Shown here one piece after another: positions 27,001-42,000 of a stretch of DNA of 64,000 bases; positions within the stretch are counted from its first letter, which is position 1; every line of letters starts with the position of its first letter. Made by a program: the position numbers and the translations under genes. The DNA comes from Ypsolopha sequella. Its lineage: Eukaryota; Arthropoda; Insecta; Lepidoptera; Ypsolophidae. The notes under the pieces are model-generated. The model was not told where the DNA came from, ran no database searches, and was given only the letters and a program-made list of their open reading frames with translations. The stretch covers positions 10,405,501 through 10,469,500 of the forward strand of contig OW203992.1 of NCBI GenBank assembly GCA_934047225.1, in the 5' to 3' direction.

Positions 27001-30000
27001 ATCAGAGAATGTCCTCCGCCGCGCCACTTCATGCACCGCGTGTACAAAAATGACAGGCGCTCGGTGCAACTGTTCCACTATATCGAAGTATCTGGCGAGG
27101 CGGTTGAAGCACTGGAAACTTAGCATTTGGTGCGCGTCCTGCACTGACATCGAGTTCTCGATCGTGAGGACCGCTCTGGAATGGAATATACGAAATAAAA
27201 TATATATATTATACAACGTGTAACATAAAGGTGTAATCATATTTGAAGAGCTTATTGAGTCAATGGTTTAGAACAACTTTTACTATGGAGCCAACCCTGT
27301 ATCTCGAAGGTCTTTCAATTTAAATGGAAAGTAATTTAGGAAGTGATTCAGTATCGTTAATACATCACATTCCACTACAAAGTAATTTTTTTTGCGCGAA
27401 CTTTTTCTTCACTTGTCCATACAAACTGAGTCAGCTGATCGGACCACTTTGTTCACTTGCTGAACGGTGAAGGAAAACATCGTAAAGAAACCTGCATGCC
27501 CAAAAAAGCGTGTCTTTGTGCCACGGCGATAAAGCTCATCATGTTGGGACGTAATAATCGTCGGTGAAATGTGGGTGTGCCGGGTATGGACTGTGACTTG
27601 CATTTCACACTTCCCACTCGAAACACCTGACACCCAGATTTATGTCGTGACGAAATATATATATATATTAATTACTGTGTCAATTACGTAAGGAACAGAG
27701 GTCAAAACATCATTACAAAGGCAAAAATATCATAACGTAAAACTACTAAACTGAATTCGATGGTCTTTTTACCGATTTGGGTCTTAATAACCCAAAACAT
27801 ATGCCACATTATAACGCTACAACATCGGAAAACTAAGACTTTAAAGGGCTCCACAATGCTAAACATCAGTTTTGTATTCGATTCAGTTCCGTCAATGCAG
27901 ATGGTAAAAATTTGAAAAAAAAATATAGCGTGTTTTGTGACTCAAGGCAATTATTAATTACACTTTATAAACAAACATACTTTCAATCTTCAAACATACT
28001 TTGAAAAAAGCATTAATTTCACGAAAAAAGCGATTCAGTTTCAGTGTTTCAAAACCGATTGAAAAAAAAACAACACAAGCAGATACTAACGAGAAAAAAC
28101 TATCTTTATTACATAAAGAAATTATGGTTAATGTCATAATGTAGCCACAATTTCAAAATAACTGAAGTTTTGCGTGCGCGGCATCTGATTAGAGCAGGAT
28201 AGAGAGTTAAGAAACAAACGCATTAAAGCAGGACTGAATTTTAGCATAGTGCAGCCCCTTAAGAATGTGTATTCAGAAAGGATCAACCTATGCTGGTTTT
28301 CTTAACATCAAAGAAATATAAATAAATAAAAACAAAGCCAGTTCCATAATATTCATAAAGAACACTTACTCTAATCTCGCCTTCAATATGTGACTGAGCT
28401 CGTCCTTGGACTTCTGGATACGTCTTCTAATATCGACTAACACTTGGTGGTTTTTGAGCAGCTTCTCAAGTTGGTATCTGTGCGACTGCACTAATGTTGG
28501 CAACACTGATGGGTCGCAAACTGTGCTGACTCGCTCACGGTTCTGGAAAATAGGCATGACATTTCGATAAGTTTCAACAATAATTTGTTGAAGTCGAGTT
28601 TCCGTGTTCCTAAAATAACAATAAACACTTCTATCTAAAACCGTTAGATGTTTTACAAAACAGCTCCGTTATGTAAAATCGCTAAACGTTAACACGCAGG
28701 AGTGTATAAACGTTTTGCGTTATTCAATGCAGCGGGTAAAGTTTAACGGTTTTGTAAAACAGCGTCAAATTAAACGTTGGATTGAAAAATTTGTTAACAA
28801 CTATAAGAGTCGCCTCGCTCCGCTCCGCTCCGCTCGGCTCCACCAGACTGTTAGTGCTTCGTGCGACAGAGATGACGCTACGATACGATGTGCGTTATTT
28901 ACTGCCGGGACCTGTAACATGAAGTTTTTTACTTTACTCACCTGTATCAAAGACGCCGCCTGGTCGTGCTGGTCTCTCTCCAACTTCTTGACATCCGACA
29001 GCAACTGGTCGAGACCGTACAGCCTGTCTTCTATACCCTTTATTTGTTTCAATCCGTGCACGTTGGCGTACTCTAAGATGTGGCAGAGTTCCGCCTCTCG
29101 CTCCTTGAGTGGATCTGCGTCGATCTGGGGAGTAAATAAATACATGTTTGAACTATTTGAAAGACAAAATTTTGCGAAAAATTTCCTCGGACAAGGATTT
29201 GAACCTGCGACCTTAAAAGGCAAGTGCTCTGCCAACTGAGCTACCGATGTTTTCATGATCCGATTTATAATAGACTAGGAGCGTACAGTCGGTAACCCTA
29301 TGTATCGAGTAACAAAATGGAACCGATTTGTAGAAAAAAAAACTACAGCAAAATAAATGAGTTTCGCTAGGCGCAACCTGGAGCATTTTGTTTTGCTGAT
29401 TGTACAAAATGCTCCAGTTTACGCCTAGCCAACCCAGTTTATATTGACGTAGTTTCTGTTTCTACATAACTACGAATTGGTCGCAACTTGCTGGAAACGA
29501 TGCTGAATCGACATTTTCAAATATGTAAATCTATTTTCGATAAAATCAGGTTGACCCACGTTAGTGACCCACGTTATTTTTAAGTACCTTTTGATTCGCT
29601 CTATCGGACTGTACGGCCCTACTTGTTACCTATAGACGTGATTTTTTTATCAGACAAAAAAATGCTTTTTCCTGACTGTATAAAATGCTTCAGGTTGCGT
29701 CCAACCAACCCTGTTTATTTTGATGTGTTTTTTTTCCTACACATCTCCGAATTGGTCACATCTTGCACCCACGGTACGCCCATAGTCTATCTTATATGGA
29801 AGATATAAGCAGCGGTGAATCAGTCATCAGAAAACCATGGGGGGGGGGGGCAAATTAGGACTTTTTTGGCTAAGGGGGGGGGCCAATCAGGAATTTCCTG
29901 TAGGTAAATAAATCAACGCAAATAAGAAACGTCATTCATTACATTTACTTTCAAATTTGTCTTCTTGGGTTTTCCGCAATGTCCAAATTAAGAGTGCGAG

Positions 30001-33000
30001 TCTAGCTCAAGGGGGGGGGGGGGGGGCAGCATACACAATATATAGGTGTGCGAGTCTAGCTCAAGGAGAGGGGGGGGGCAGCATACACAATATATAGGTA
30101 ATAAGGTTTTGATGAATTTAAATTACGATTGGCTCAAAAGGACTGTATCCAGAGCCGTTAAACAATGGAAAAAAAAAGTATAACATTTATGGTGCACAGG
30201 AAAGGCTGCAGGTTAGCCAACCATTGTAAATAAATAAAAAATTAATAATAATAATAAAGCCCTAGGGCAAAATAATCGACTTTCTGTTCGGTTTTGATGC
30301 ATAAAAAGTGGGCCTTTACGAGCACTTGCATTGAAAAATAACAAAATTTTGTCGGAAAAGCCCAACTGACATTAAACTATGTTCGCGAAATACCATAAAT
30401 CACATTCATTTAATATAAAAATAAGAAGAACCATTTTAAGTTGTGCGTTTTGTACAGGATACGATCCCCTTAACAACGAATGCCTGAAAAAACTTGAAAA
30501 TAATGGTTGTTTGCAAAAAGTGTAGCCGAATGTGTTTCTATTGTTTTAGATGAAATCAAAAAATTAATACTAATTTCGCATCGGTAACGTTATCTAGATT
30601 AAATTTAACCAATAATATGTTTGAAAACCTTCACAGTATTGCCAAAATTATGTTACTTCTGACACACGTTTTCAATGATTTAGATTTTCTTTATTAGGGT
30701 TTCTAGTAGTTCCAATCCAATCCATTAGCCAATATCGGTCCACTGCTGGACATAGGCCTCTCCAAGGGCACACCACATTTTTCTATCCTCGGCCATCCTC
30801 ATCCAACCACTACTGGCAATCTTTTTTAGATCGTCAGTCCAGCGAGCTGGCGGGCGTCCTACACTGCGTCTGCCGGTTCGTGGTCTCCACTCGAGAACCT
30901 TTCTCCCCCATCGGTAATCGGTTCTTCGGCTGATATGGCCAGCCCACTGCCACTTCAGCTTGCTTATCTTAGAGGCTATGTCGATGACTTTGGTTCTTTG
31001 ACGAATCACCTCATTTCTGATATGATCCATCAAAGAAACACCGAGGATAGCCCGCTCTATAGATCGCTGAGCGACTTTGAATCGGTGAATTAGTCCAACC
31101 GTCAGTGTCCACGTTTCGGCACCGTAAGTCATGACCGGCAGAACGCACTGGTTGAAGACTTTTGTCTTAAGTAGTCAGTAAGCCTTAAATAAAAACACAA
31201 TTCAAACTTAGTTAAATGCTTAACTTCTAACTTATTAAAGATCACAGCATGCAAATGATTAATTTATCTCGCCTTATATACTAAATGTTAAAAAAAATAC
31301 ATATTAATTTACATTACAAATAATAATAATGTTACAATTTTGTTTAATTTTAAGTTTTCCTAAACTATTTAAATTAGTTAAAGTATTAAAAAAGAAAAGA
31401 GTTATTTTAAAGATAGTTAAAGCTTCTTTAAAAGCACGTTTAAATCTACTTGAATTCTTTACACTGATATCGCAGTTGTTGCATATCAAATTATAGGTGT
31501 TTGTGAGTCTGGAAATCGATTGTATTGCCTTCGCAAGTTTCATCGAGCGTGAACGTAATTTTAGCGAAATAAAATAGCATTACATACAACACGCCCACAA
31601 CTGAGTTGCTTTGCTCATAACCACCGTCCTTAAGAGGCTATGCGAATTTTAATGTTGTCACTCTCACTCTAAGCGAAAACACGCTCAGTGCGGGAGGGGC
31701 GGATTTAGGGCGTAAGCGAAAAATGTTAGTTTTATATTTTTTATAAAAAAAACTAAAATAGCTAACAAAATTTCAAATATCAAATCTCTAGATATTGTTG
31801 AAACACACTTTCCGTGTATGTCATGAAATACACTGAAAAGAAACACCCGTATTTTTTTCGCATATCGCCTTAAAGTAAATCGACAGCTAAGTGAAAATTT
31901 CTTTATCATAAACATAAACCCTGTTAGACTGCATTGCCACACGCCATTACCGGTCATAAAACAATTTGTTTACAACTAATGATGTCTTAAAACTCAACAG
32001 GTATAGAAACATAACTCTTTGTTATTCTAGCTAGGATAAACCAGGGAATTGAAAATAATATACGAATAAGAAAACAATGAATGGTTGATAACAGATTGTT
32101 TTGCTTCTTATACGCGTAAAATCGTAATATTTTTATAGCTCCGTAAAACGACGTTGCTTAGGGCAACAAACCTATATATAGAGATTTAGATGGTTTCAAT
32201 ACTTCCAGGTCACTACTTGTTTTGCGTAGTGATTGAAGGCCGATACACGCCGGATTCGTGCGCATGGCGTCGTGCGCTGCAGCCCCAGTTCACAAAATAA
32301 CCACTTACAGAAGGTTTACTCTGCATAACTGGCGAAAACAGGCGCACGCACACATAGACGCGTACGTACGACGATCTCGGATGAAGTCGGTCGGATGCCA
32401 ATACGAAATTCTGCCGAGATCATCATACGTACGCGTCTATGCATGTGTGCGTCTGTTTTCGCTCCGTCGTCGAGTCGGCCTTCTGGAAGTATCTATTTTG
32501 TGACCAGTTGTTGTATTAAACTAGACTGACGCATTGTGCACGCAATACAATATAACTTGAGCTCCCACGCGTAAGCATCCAGTGTGTATCGGCTTTTACA
32601 CGTCAAGCAAATTTTTGGAAATATAAATATCTTAATGAACTTATGTTATTTTATTTATTTATTTATTATGATAGCATTGAAAAACTTTTGCACATCGAAT
32701 CTTAGCATTAAATAAACTATTCATTCCCCCTTTCCTGCCCATATGTTTTTTTTTTTCATTGCTCACGGACATTTCTTTCTATATGCACCCACATACATAT
32801 AAGCAAAAAATGTATTTATCACTTATAGAAAATTATTTCCCATTAGGTAATATATTTACACTTAATCGTTTATTTATATATGATATCATAAACTAATCGT
32901 ACACTTAGATACAATTTACAAAATAAAATTACTGTTTGTATTACTTATAGCACTGGGCGCCCTTTGGCGAAAATAACTTCATAGTGCTTCCGTGTTACGG

Positions 33001-36000
33001 AGAATTCTAGTATCGGAGCACACATATTCGAATTTATTATTATGTGCTAAGTTGTTAGTTTTACAAAGTCGAAGAATGAATCTGTTAATGTGTCGGAAGC
33101 CTGATTAGGCCAATATTTTTTTGTCTATTTTTGTATTTTACTAACCCTAGGATAGGCCTAATTAAGTTTTTTCTGTAATACTAACCATTTAAGTAAATAA
33201 ATAAATAAATAAATAAAAAAAAAAATAATAGTTTGCCGATAAAAACTACGAGACGAGTGACTCACGCTCACGCGCAATCTTGTAAGTAGAGTGGTCATAT
33301 AGCGCGATCGTTTTTTATTAATTTTAACGACGAATATGTCGATGACGATTTTTAATACTTAATATTTTAAATATTATTAAGTACTTTATCTATGAATGTT
33401 GTTTAAAGATATTTATCCACTCCCATACTACATTAAGGTAATTACAACATCAACATCAGTTTTATAAGTACATACATTGTTTATAATATTCTATTGTAAC
33501 ACCGCAATTCTGCGCTGTGATTGGCCAAATTCATTATAACACCGTTAGAGAACCAATCACAAGCGAAAACAGTCTGTCTTAATTTCTTAAGCCACGCCCT
33601 CTTTACTCTTCTCGCTTCTGATTGGACTCAGGCATCTACATACCAATTCCACGGGCTCAGGTATCATGACGAGTATCACTACAATATCATTTCTCATTTT
33701 TCGTGAAATTATTTTTGATGGTCGACGTTGCGGGTGGCGGCTGGATGAGGATGACTGAGGACCGCCAAGAGTGGCGTAATATTAGGGAGGCCTATGTCCA
33801 GCAGTGGACGAATACGGGCTGATGGATGGATGGATGGATGGATGGTCGTAGATAAAGTATTGTGTGCAACTGGACATAATTAAAAATTTTGTGAGACTCG
33901 TGCAAGTCTATAACCAAACTCACATCTCTTAAGACCATTTCGCATTTGTATGAGAATGTTATGCAAAACGTAACGTAATAAAACAAATTTTATCGCGTTC
34001 ATGCATACGCGTTGATAGAATTCAAACATAAGCTTCATTGTATTACCGTGTTTTGTTTATTGAGAATAATTGAAAAAAAAAATCATCCGATGAAACAAAT
34101 TGATTGCAGCTGCAGCACACAACTATGTTGTATTGCAACTTTTGTTGCATTTTCCTGTTTTAAATATACTTTCAATGCAAGTGCTCGTAAAGGCCCACTT
34201 TTTATGCATCAAAACCGAACAGAAAGTCGATTATTTTGCCCTAGGGCTTTTATTATTTTCATTTTTAATTTGCAACCTTTCCTGTGTACCACTAATGTTA
34301 TACTTTTTTTTCCACTGTTTAACGGCTCTGGATACAGTCCTTTTGAGCCAATCATTAACTTGCAAAATTGTAACAATGTAACTTAATTGTTTTCTTTGAT
34401 TATATTTGTTTTATTTCCTCACACTATGCATTGAAAAACGTAGTATGATACACGGGCGTAAGAGCAATAAATTACTCGGTTATGTTTAAAACACTCGCTA
34501 TGCTCGTGTTTTAAATCGTCCTCGTAATTTATTCCTTTTCACCCTTGTAGCATAAACGACTATTAATTCTTACATTAAAATTAAAATTGACGTGTAATAA
34601 GTGTTTAAGATGTATATTGTACATTGTATATTGTATGAATTAAAGACTTAATTTTCATTCTCTATCCAAACTTACCAGTGAAAGTCCCTTCTGGCAATAG
34701 TCGAGTATATCCTGCAAGGACGCCTTGTTCCCCTGCGCTAGGATCCAGTGCAGCAACGTTGGATGTTCCTTGTCATATGAATGCGCCTTGAAGGTGACTC
34801 CTTCGTCGGAATCCTCGATGGGCCGCTGGTCTTCGGATTGTGCTGAGATGACTTGGCCGGAACTTTGCGCTTCGGAGCTTTCTTTGTTTCGGGTTCCGAA
34901 CACTGGAAGTTATCATTTAGGTTTGTAGTTGGCAATTATCTACACTCTTTCGCACACATTTGGCATCCGCAAAGACGGGACATTTAATTGTAGTTTTATT
35001 CCTATGACACACTAAAATTGTTCAAAGAGTCCACAGAACAGAGAAATACTTGTAAACCCACTTTTCAACGGCGATAATTTCGTCCTAACATAATATTTAA
35101 TAGCCGTAATAAGACAAGACAAGACAAATCTTAGTTAAGAAATCTAGTGGAAAGCATGCCAAACCGTATAACAGCTATATTAACAGCTCGTGGCGTCAAT
35201 ACGAAATACTAAAATGTGTGAAAATTGCATATTTGATATCGTAGCACATTTTTCAAAAAATTTTAATCTTTAATGTTTTCTTAAGGGTCGGTGTTCCGAG
35301 ATTCGGGGTTCGGGGTTATGGCTTTTTAAAACGGTAAAAATTCAAATTTCTGAACAAAATAAATACCACTTGTTGCCTTACAATGATGAAGTGCAGGTTC
35401 ATTAAAAAAAATCACGGCAATAATGTATAGTAGCTTCAGAAAAAAAACAGGAATTTCAAGAAAATCTCTTGAATAGCATTGCAGCGCTACGGGTGTCACC
35501 TGAACTTGAAAATCCATTTTTTTTTTTTTTCTGAAGTTACTTATACATTAGTGCCAAGATTTTTTTTAATGAACCTGTACTTCATCTTGTAAGGTAACAA
35601 GTGGTATTTATTTTGTTCAGAAATTAATATTTTACTATCTTAAAAAGCCATAACCCCGAACCCTGTTTTGCCCAATCTCGGAACTCCGACTCTTAACCTA
35701 CTTTTATTTAAATAAACTTCATAAACTTGAACTTCTTTGACTTTTATTTAAGCAATATAAAATTGTCTATAATACAGTCTTTATTTTATAAAGCTAATTC
35801 CAATACTTCAGAAGTTATTGAGGTTTTTGTTACCGACCCGCTTTCTTTGCGGCCGAGTGTGTTTAGTTAAAGTTGTTTTTTTAATTATTTTATATTAAAT
35901 CTGACTTGTAAACGTGTTATGTACCCATGTTACATAAATAAATATATTTCATTTAATTTGATAAATATATAGGTAGGTAATAAGAACAAAATATACTCGA

Positions 36001-39000
36001 CAGAGATGCTATCGGTACTAAGCGGCCGAAAACAATTGACGTGCGAGCGCATTAGCAACTTGCGGTTACTGTACTAAAAATTATGCACATAAATTCTGAA
36101 AACCCTTTGCCTCAGCGGTAGAAACCGAACTTGGACTCTCTGATTGAGACTGCCGTCCTACCGATTGAGATAAAAATAAAAAATAAAAACATTTAACAGT
36201 GGATATGGATATACATAAGCACAGTAGATAAAAGTAACAGTATTATGTCTTCATATAAAACGGCCGAAACGCGCGCTTTCAAATCTAGTAGTAGGGGTAC
36301 GCCGCTGTTAAAATCGGTTTCGCAGCCGGATTGTGAAAAACCCGCCTTTTACTAATTAATCGAAACAGAACACTTCAATTCAAAATTGACTCAATAGTTA
36401 TTCAAGTTTTCATTGGTTTCTGTAAATTAGAATTTCAAAATTGTTTTAATTCAAGATTTATGAAATTGCAATTGTTTAAATTAAAATTTTTTAAATTCTA
36501 GTTTTCAGAAACCAATGGAAACTTTGCGATGGCATATCGTTATATATATACAAATAAGGTTTTGTTGAATAACTATTGAGTGAATTTTTAATTTAAGTGT
36601 TCTGTTTCGATTGATTTGAAAATAGCGGGATTTTCACAATCCGGCTGTGAAACCGCTCTTAATTTATTTATTTATTTAAAACACTTTTGGCACATTTACA
36701 CAAATAACTTAAAAGACAAAAGAAACAATTAAACATTGTGTACAAGGGCGGCACTTATTGCTAATAGCAATATCTTCCAGGTAACCCTTGGTAGGTAACA
36801 GAAAGATGAACAAACTAACATGTGGAGGTGTAAATACTAATCAGAAAATAATAGGAAGATCAATGTACAGACACGGATAGTGTGAGAAGCCACCCGACTG
36901 TCGCGCATTTATATGGGCGGGCTACCTTAAGGCGATATGTAAAAGTTTTAACGTCCCTGTTACTCCATATGCGAAAAAATCTTCAGTGCGAGAGGGACGG
37001 ATTCGTGGAAAAGTAGCAAAAGGTCGGTTTTTTATTAATATAAAATGTACTAAAGTTGCTATCAAAATTTAGTTTAACCTGCGGGCCTATTGTGTATCTC
37101 TAGTTGCCTTCTGGACTGGGTGTCTATCATCAAAAACATAGATATACTATCGAATTCCGATATCCTAAGGATATTTTCGCACTTGAAGTGACGACACAGA
37201 TTGTTAATAGTTCAATACCCACTAAAGGCAATTTTGAAATTTCAGTTTTTAGCTATGTTTTTGATGATAGGCACCTCGTGCAGTTGGCAACTAAAGATAC
37301 ACAATAGGGGGGCAGGTCCTAGATACTGTTAAAATCCACCTAATAAAATATAGTTGCAGTCTATATGTCATTCTAAATTGTCAAACCAGGAGAATTAGTG
37401 TCGAAAAGGACCTCATTTCAATAAATATTTCTATCGAGCCGAATTTTTCCAATCGCGTTTCTGTTTTAACAGATCCCTAGAAAAAGAAACCAAAAATAAT
37501 ATACTATTTTATCAAAATAATACATTTTTTACTGAAGTAGATATGCAAGTCCTTAAAGTGTCGATTTTTTTTCCGTAGCGCCTTAAGTGCGTCTCCCGAG
37601 CGTTATTTCAAAGACACCGCCCAGATGTTATACTGTTACTTTTCTCTACTGAAACATAAGTATGGTATCTTAATGTTTAAGTTTTTCTTATCGATAAATA
37701 TCTTTGCGGAAGTACTTATACTTAACGAAGCGTATCATATCTTATTAAATAAGACTTATTTGCTTAGGCGCCATTTCAAAATAAATGTTATGTACATGGG
37801 CGCAGCCAGGGGGAGGGTTTTGAGGGTTCAAACCCCTACCGAAAAGTTTAAAACATTACAAACCTTTAACGTTATCCAGGTGAAGTGCCACTTATGCTAG
37901 CAGCTGCTAGAAGCGTTTTGCGGTTGTTTAATGAAAGTTCATTTTATTTCATGCATTTTTTGTCATTATATTTTCTTGAACCCCCCCCCCCCCCAACTAA
38001 AACCTGGCTACGCCCGTGGTTATGTATAATGTAATGCACCGCAATTAAGCTAATCTTCTATCTATGTTCATTATTTTATGATGTGAGTGTTTTGACAGCG
38101 GTTCCGCCCACGCTAAATAAAATATCTGCGCTTTCTACCGACTCGTTTCATCAAAATATTTACTGTCCAAAGTTAGGACTCCAAACATGGCACAATCCGT
38201 ACCCTTATTATATAGGTAAATGAGTGTTTGTTGGTTTGTCCTTCTGTCAGCAACGGAGCAACGGATCGACGTGATTTTTTGCATAGAGATATTTTATGGG
38301 CCGGAGAGCTACATACTTTTTTACTATTTTTATTAAAATGCAAACGAAATCAGGGCGGGCGAAGCCGCGAGCAAAAACTAGTAATACATAAAAACCTCCA
38401 AAAAAATGAAAGCTAAAAATGAAAGTCGCATCCAAATTCCCAAATTATAAGCGAAAAACATACTGACTAAAATTATCATTAACCGCTCAGCTCGGTGCAA
38501 TAATACAAACCTAAAACCTATCTCATAAACTTTGTAGCTAACATTGAAAACGCCACGTAATCCCGTCCAGCGGTTATCAAGTTAGGCGTTAAATAAAAGT
38601 ACGTAGCTGCGAGGCATTTTATCAAAATTGTGTATAATTAAATACAAATTACCTTATAATAAAATTTATTGAAAAAGGCGTTACTTTGCGGAAGTCCATC
38701 ATAAATTTGTAGATATATTAATAATTTGCAATATTCCGCTAAACACTCTTACCATGCTATTCAAAATGCAGACTCAAGCACCGCCCGCCCTCCCGCATAA
38801 AACATGCACAAGCAAAGCAAGCAGTACGAGCACAAAATAAAGCAATCTTAAATAACAAGCAAGAAAACTTATCGACACGTGTTTCGCCTCTAAACGAGGC
38901 ATCCTCGGGATGTGTAGTCCGCCCGACCGCTCGACAGCAAATCAAATCAAATCAATTATTTGCTGTCGAGCGGTCGGGCGGACTACACATCCCGAGGATG

Positions 39001-42000
39001 CCTCGTTTAGAGGCGAAACACGTGTCGATAAGTTTTCTTGCTTGTTATTTAAGATTGCTTTATTTTGTGCTCGTACTGCTTGCTTTGCTTGTGCATGTTT
39101 TATGCGGGAGGGCGGGCGGTGCTTGAGTCTGCATTTTGAATAGCATGGTAAGAGTGTTTAGCGGAATATTGCAAATTATTAATATATCTACAAATTTACC
39201 TTATAATATATTAAGAATAATGTATCTATCACTTGCTGACTCAATTATAAGCTATGGTATTGGTAGTTATGGTCGTACTTATAAAAGCTATATCGACAAC
39301 ATCTATAGACTACAACTTAGATTATTAAAAGTCATTGTGCCTAACAATATTAAAAACAAATACAATGGCGACGAAAAAGGCTTATTTGACTTCTGTAAAA
39401 TTATTAATATCTATAGTAAAATAAAAATGGCTATTATTTGTGAAGAATATGATAATGAAGATAAACTTATTAAGAAAACTAGGCCTAAGAACTTACGAAA
39501 CCTAACTTACCTACCTACTTATAAACTACCTAACTATAATAATATATATGGTATGAGAACATGGGAGTACATCTTCCTTTAATACTAAATGAAATACCTA
39601 CCCATACATTAGATAGACTAAAAAACATAAATAATAATAAAAAGCGAAAAAGTGCCATAAAGCTTTATTTTCTTCAACATCAGCAGCCTGTGGCTGCGTG
39701 ATGTTATTTAACATAATATAAGTTAGAATTAGTTTAGTTAGTTTAGCATAAAGTTTGCGATCTCGCCATACCGCGCATAAACCATGTGGTTTTAGTCGGA
39801 TGGCTTTAAACTCTTAAATATGTAAATAAATTTAACTATGAATAAATAAACTAAAAAAAAAAAAAAGTATAAAAACTCACCATCCTCCTCAGACATTTTA
39901 AACGCTTCAACCCCGAAGTCCGCATAGCCCTTATTCTCCGAGCTATTGTCCAATCTCGCGCTGATCCTGTCATAGTGTCCGTCGAAGTCCGCTTCCTCAA
40001 ACACGTCGAATGCTGAGAATCGGTGCGCCTCCGCGTTCAAACGAAGGGCGGGCAGAATAGGGATCTTACCTAGCGATTCTAGTACTTCGTTTAGTCTGAA
40101 AAAAATGGAAATAATAGGTTTTTACAGATTTAAAATATACCAGCACCCGTAGCAGTGTTTAATCGCGCGCGACGCGACTACGTTGAATCACAAGTGCGAG
40201 GAGCGTGACACGATGTTTTTGCGATTAAACAGTATGTCACACTCCTCGTACTTGTGATTCAACGTAGTCGCGTCGTGCGCGATTAACCACTGTGCTACGG
40301 GTGCTGGGTCGGTAAATTCGCTTGAAATTAAGGTCAAACATCAGTCGCTCGGTTCAAAGGGGTGGTGCCCTGTGTTTCCAATTCTTTTGTTCTCTAGAAA
40401 ATCAAAACTTACATTGTTATTTGTTGTTACTCTTGTTTCCAAAAAATATTTTATTAACGGAATGGTTTTCCGTTTTGTTTCCAAAAAGCTGGTTGGTACA
40501 GTTGGCAGCAAGTGATTAGTAGGTCGAGCCTCGTCTCGATGTTCCCTTTGTACGTCTTGTAATTTGTTACTTTTTAATTAATTTAATTGGATGTAGATCT
40601 ACCTTGCAGTTATTATTTATAGCAAATAGATGACTTTATTACTATAACGCTCTAATTTACGAGGGTGAATCCAAAAGTTCTAAGCCCGACCGTGAAAATG
40701 AAAGAAAAGTGGGTTCAAAATTATTTTTATTTTTCGACATAGTCTCCATCTAGATCAACACACTTCTTCCACCTGACCTGCAACTTGTTTATACCCTCGA
40801 AAAAAAATGATTCCGGAAGGTCGTCAAAATAGTCATTAACTGCGACGGTCACTTCTTCTCTAGTCGAATATTTAGATCCCCCCAAGTGTTTTTTTAAATT
40901 TGGAAAGAGATGATAGTCAGAGGGAGCTAAATCAGGCGAATAAGGTGGGTGGGGCAGCAACTCGTAACCACATTCATGGATCACAGCCATCGTTTCAACC
41001 GAAGTGTGAACTCGTGCATTGTCTTGATGAAACAAAACTCTCTTACGCAACATCCCCGGCCATTTCTCTTTTATTTCTTCGCGAATTTTTCGTAATAGGT
41101 TACAATAATAGCGTGAATTTATAGTTTCACCTTTAGGTAAATAATCCAATAAAATAACTCCCTTCGAATCCCAAAAAACAGATGCCATGACTTTGTTGGC
41201 TGACAAAACGCACTTGGCCTTTTTCGGCGTGGGTGAGCCAGATCTTTTCCACTGTTTGGATTGCTGTTTTGGTTCAGGAGTATGGTGATGAACCCAGCTT
41301 TCATCCATGGTAACAAAACGAGACATAAAATCCTCAGCATCTGCCTCAAAAAGTTCCAAACAGTCACGCGAAATTGTGAATCGAACTCGTTTTTGGTCAG
41401 CTGAAAGCAATCTTGGGACCCAGCGAGCAGAAACTTTACGGAACCCCAATTCTACAGTTATAATGTTTTGCACTCGGCCATAACTGATGCCTGTGATCTC
41501 AGCTATCCTACTAATGGTCAATCGTCGGTCTCCTAGGATGAGATCACAAATTTTGTCAGTATTTTCTTTAGTGGTAGACGTTGAAGGCCTTCCGCTCCTT
41601 GGGTCATCTTCAATGGTCTCCCGACCGCGTTTAAATTCAGCTACCCACTTTTTGACAGTGGAATACGATGGAGCAGATTCCCCTAATGTTGTTTCCATAT
41701 CTTCATGAATCTCTTTAGGTGAAAGACCTTTTTTATTGAGGTACTTAATCACAGCACGGTGTTCAATTTTCTCCATTGTGAAAAATCCCGTCAGACTGCG
41801 TTAAACAAAATATCACAAAAAAATAATAGCTTGCAGTATCGAACTTCAACTTCACACAATCAATCACGAAAAAACATACTAACAAATGACGGTAGATTTA
41901 CAAAGATTTGATACCTCTTTGTAGGTCGGGCTTAGAACTTTTGGATTCACCCTCGTATTATACTGTTATACATGAACGATGTGTTTTAGTGGTTAAATCA

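Noticed and set aside
29175..29256. Functional tRNA-Lys gene.
   Set aside because: Anticodon, T and acceptor stems have several mismatches.
38757..39143. Identical short proteins encoded on opposite strands.
   Set aside because: They are the two arms of the perfect inverted duplication; the product resembles no protein.
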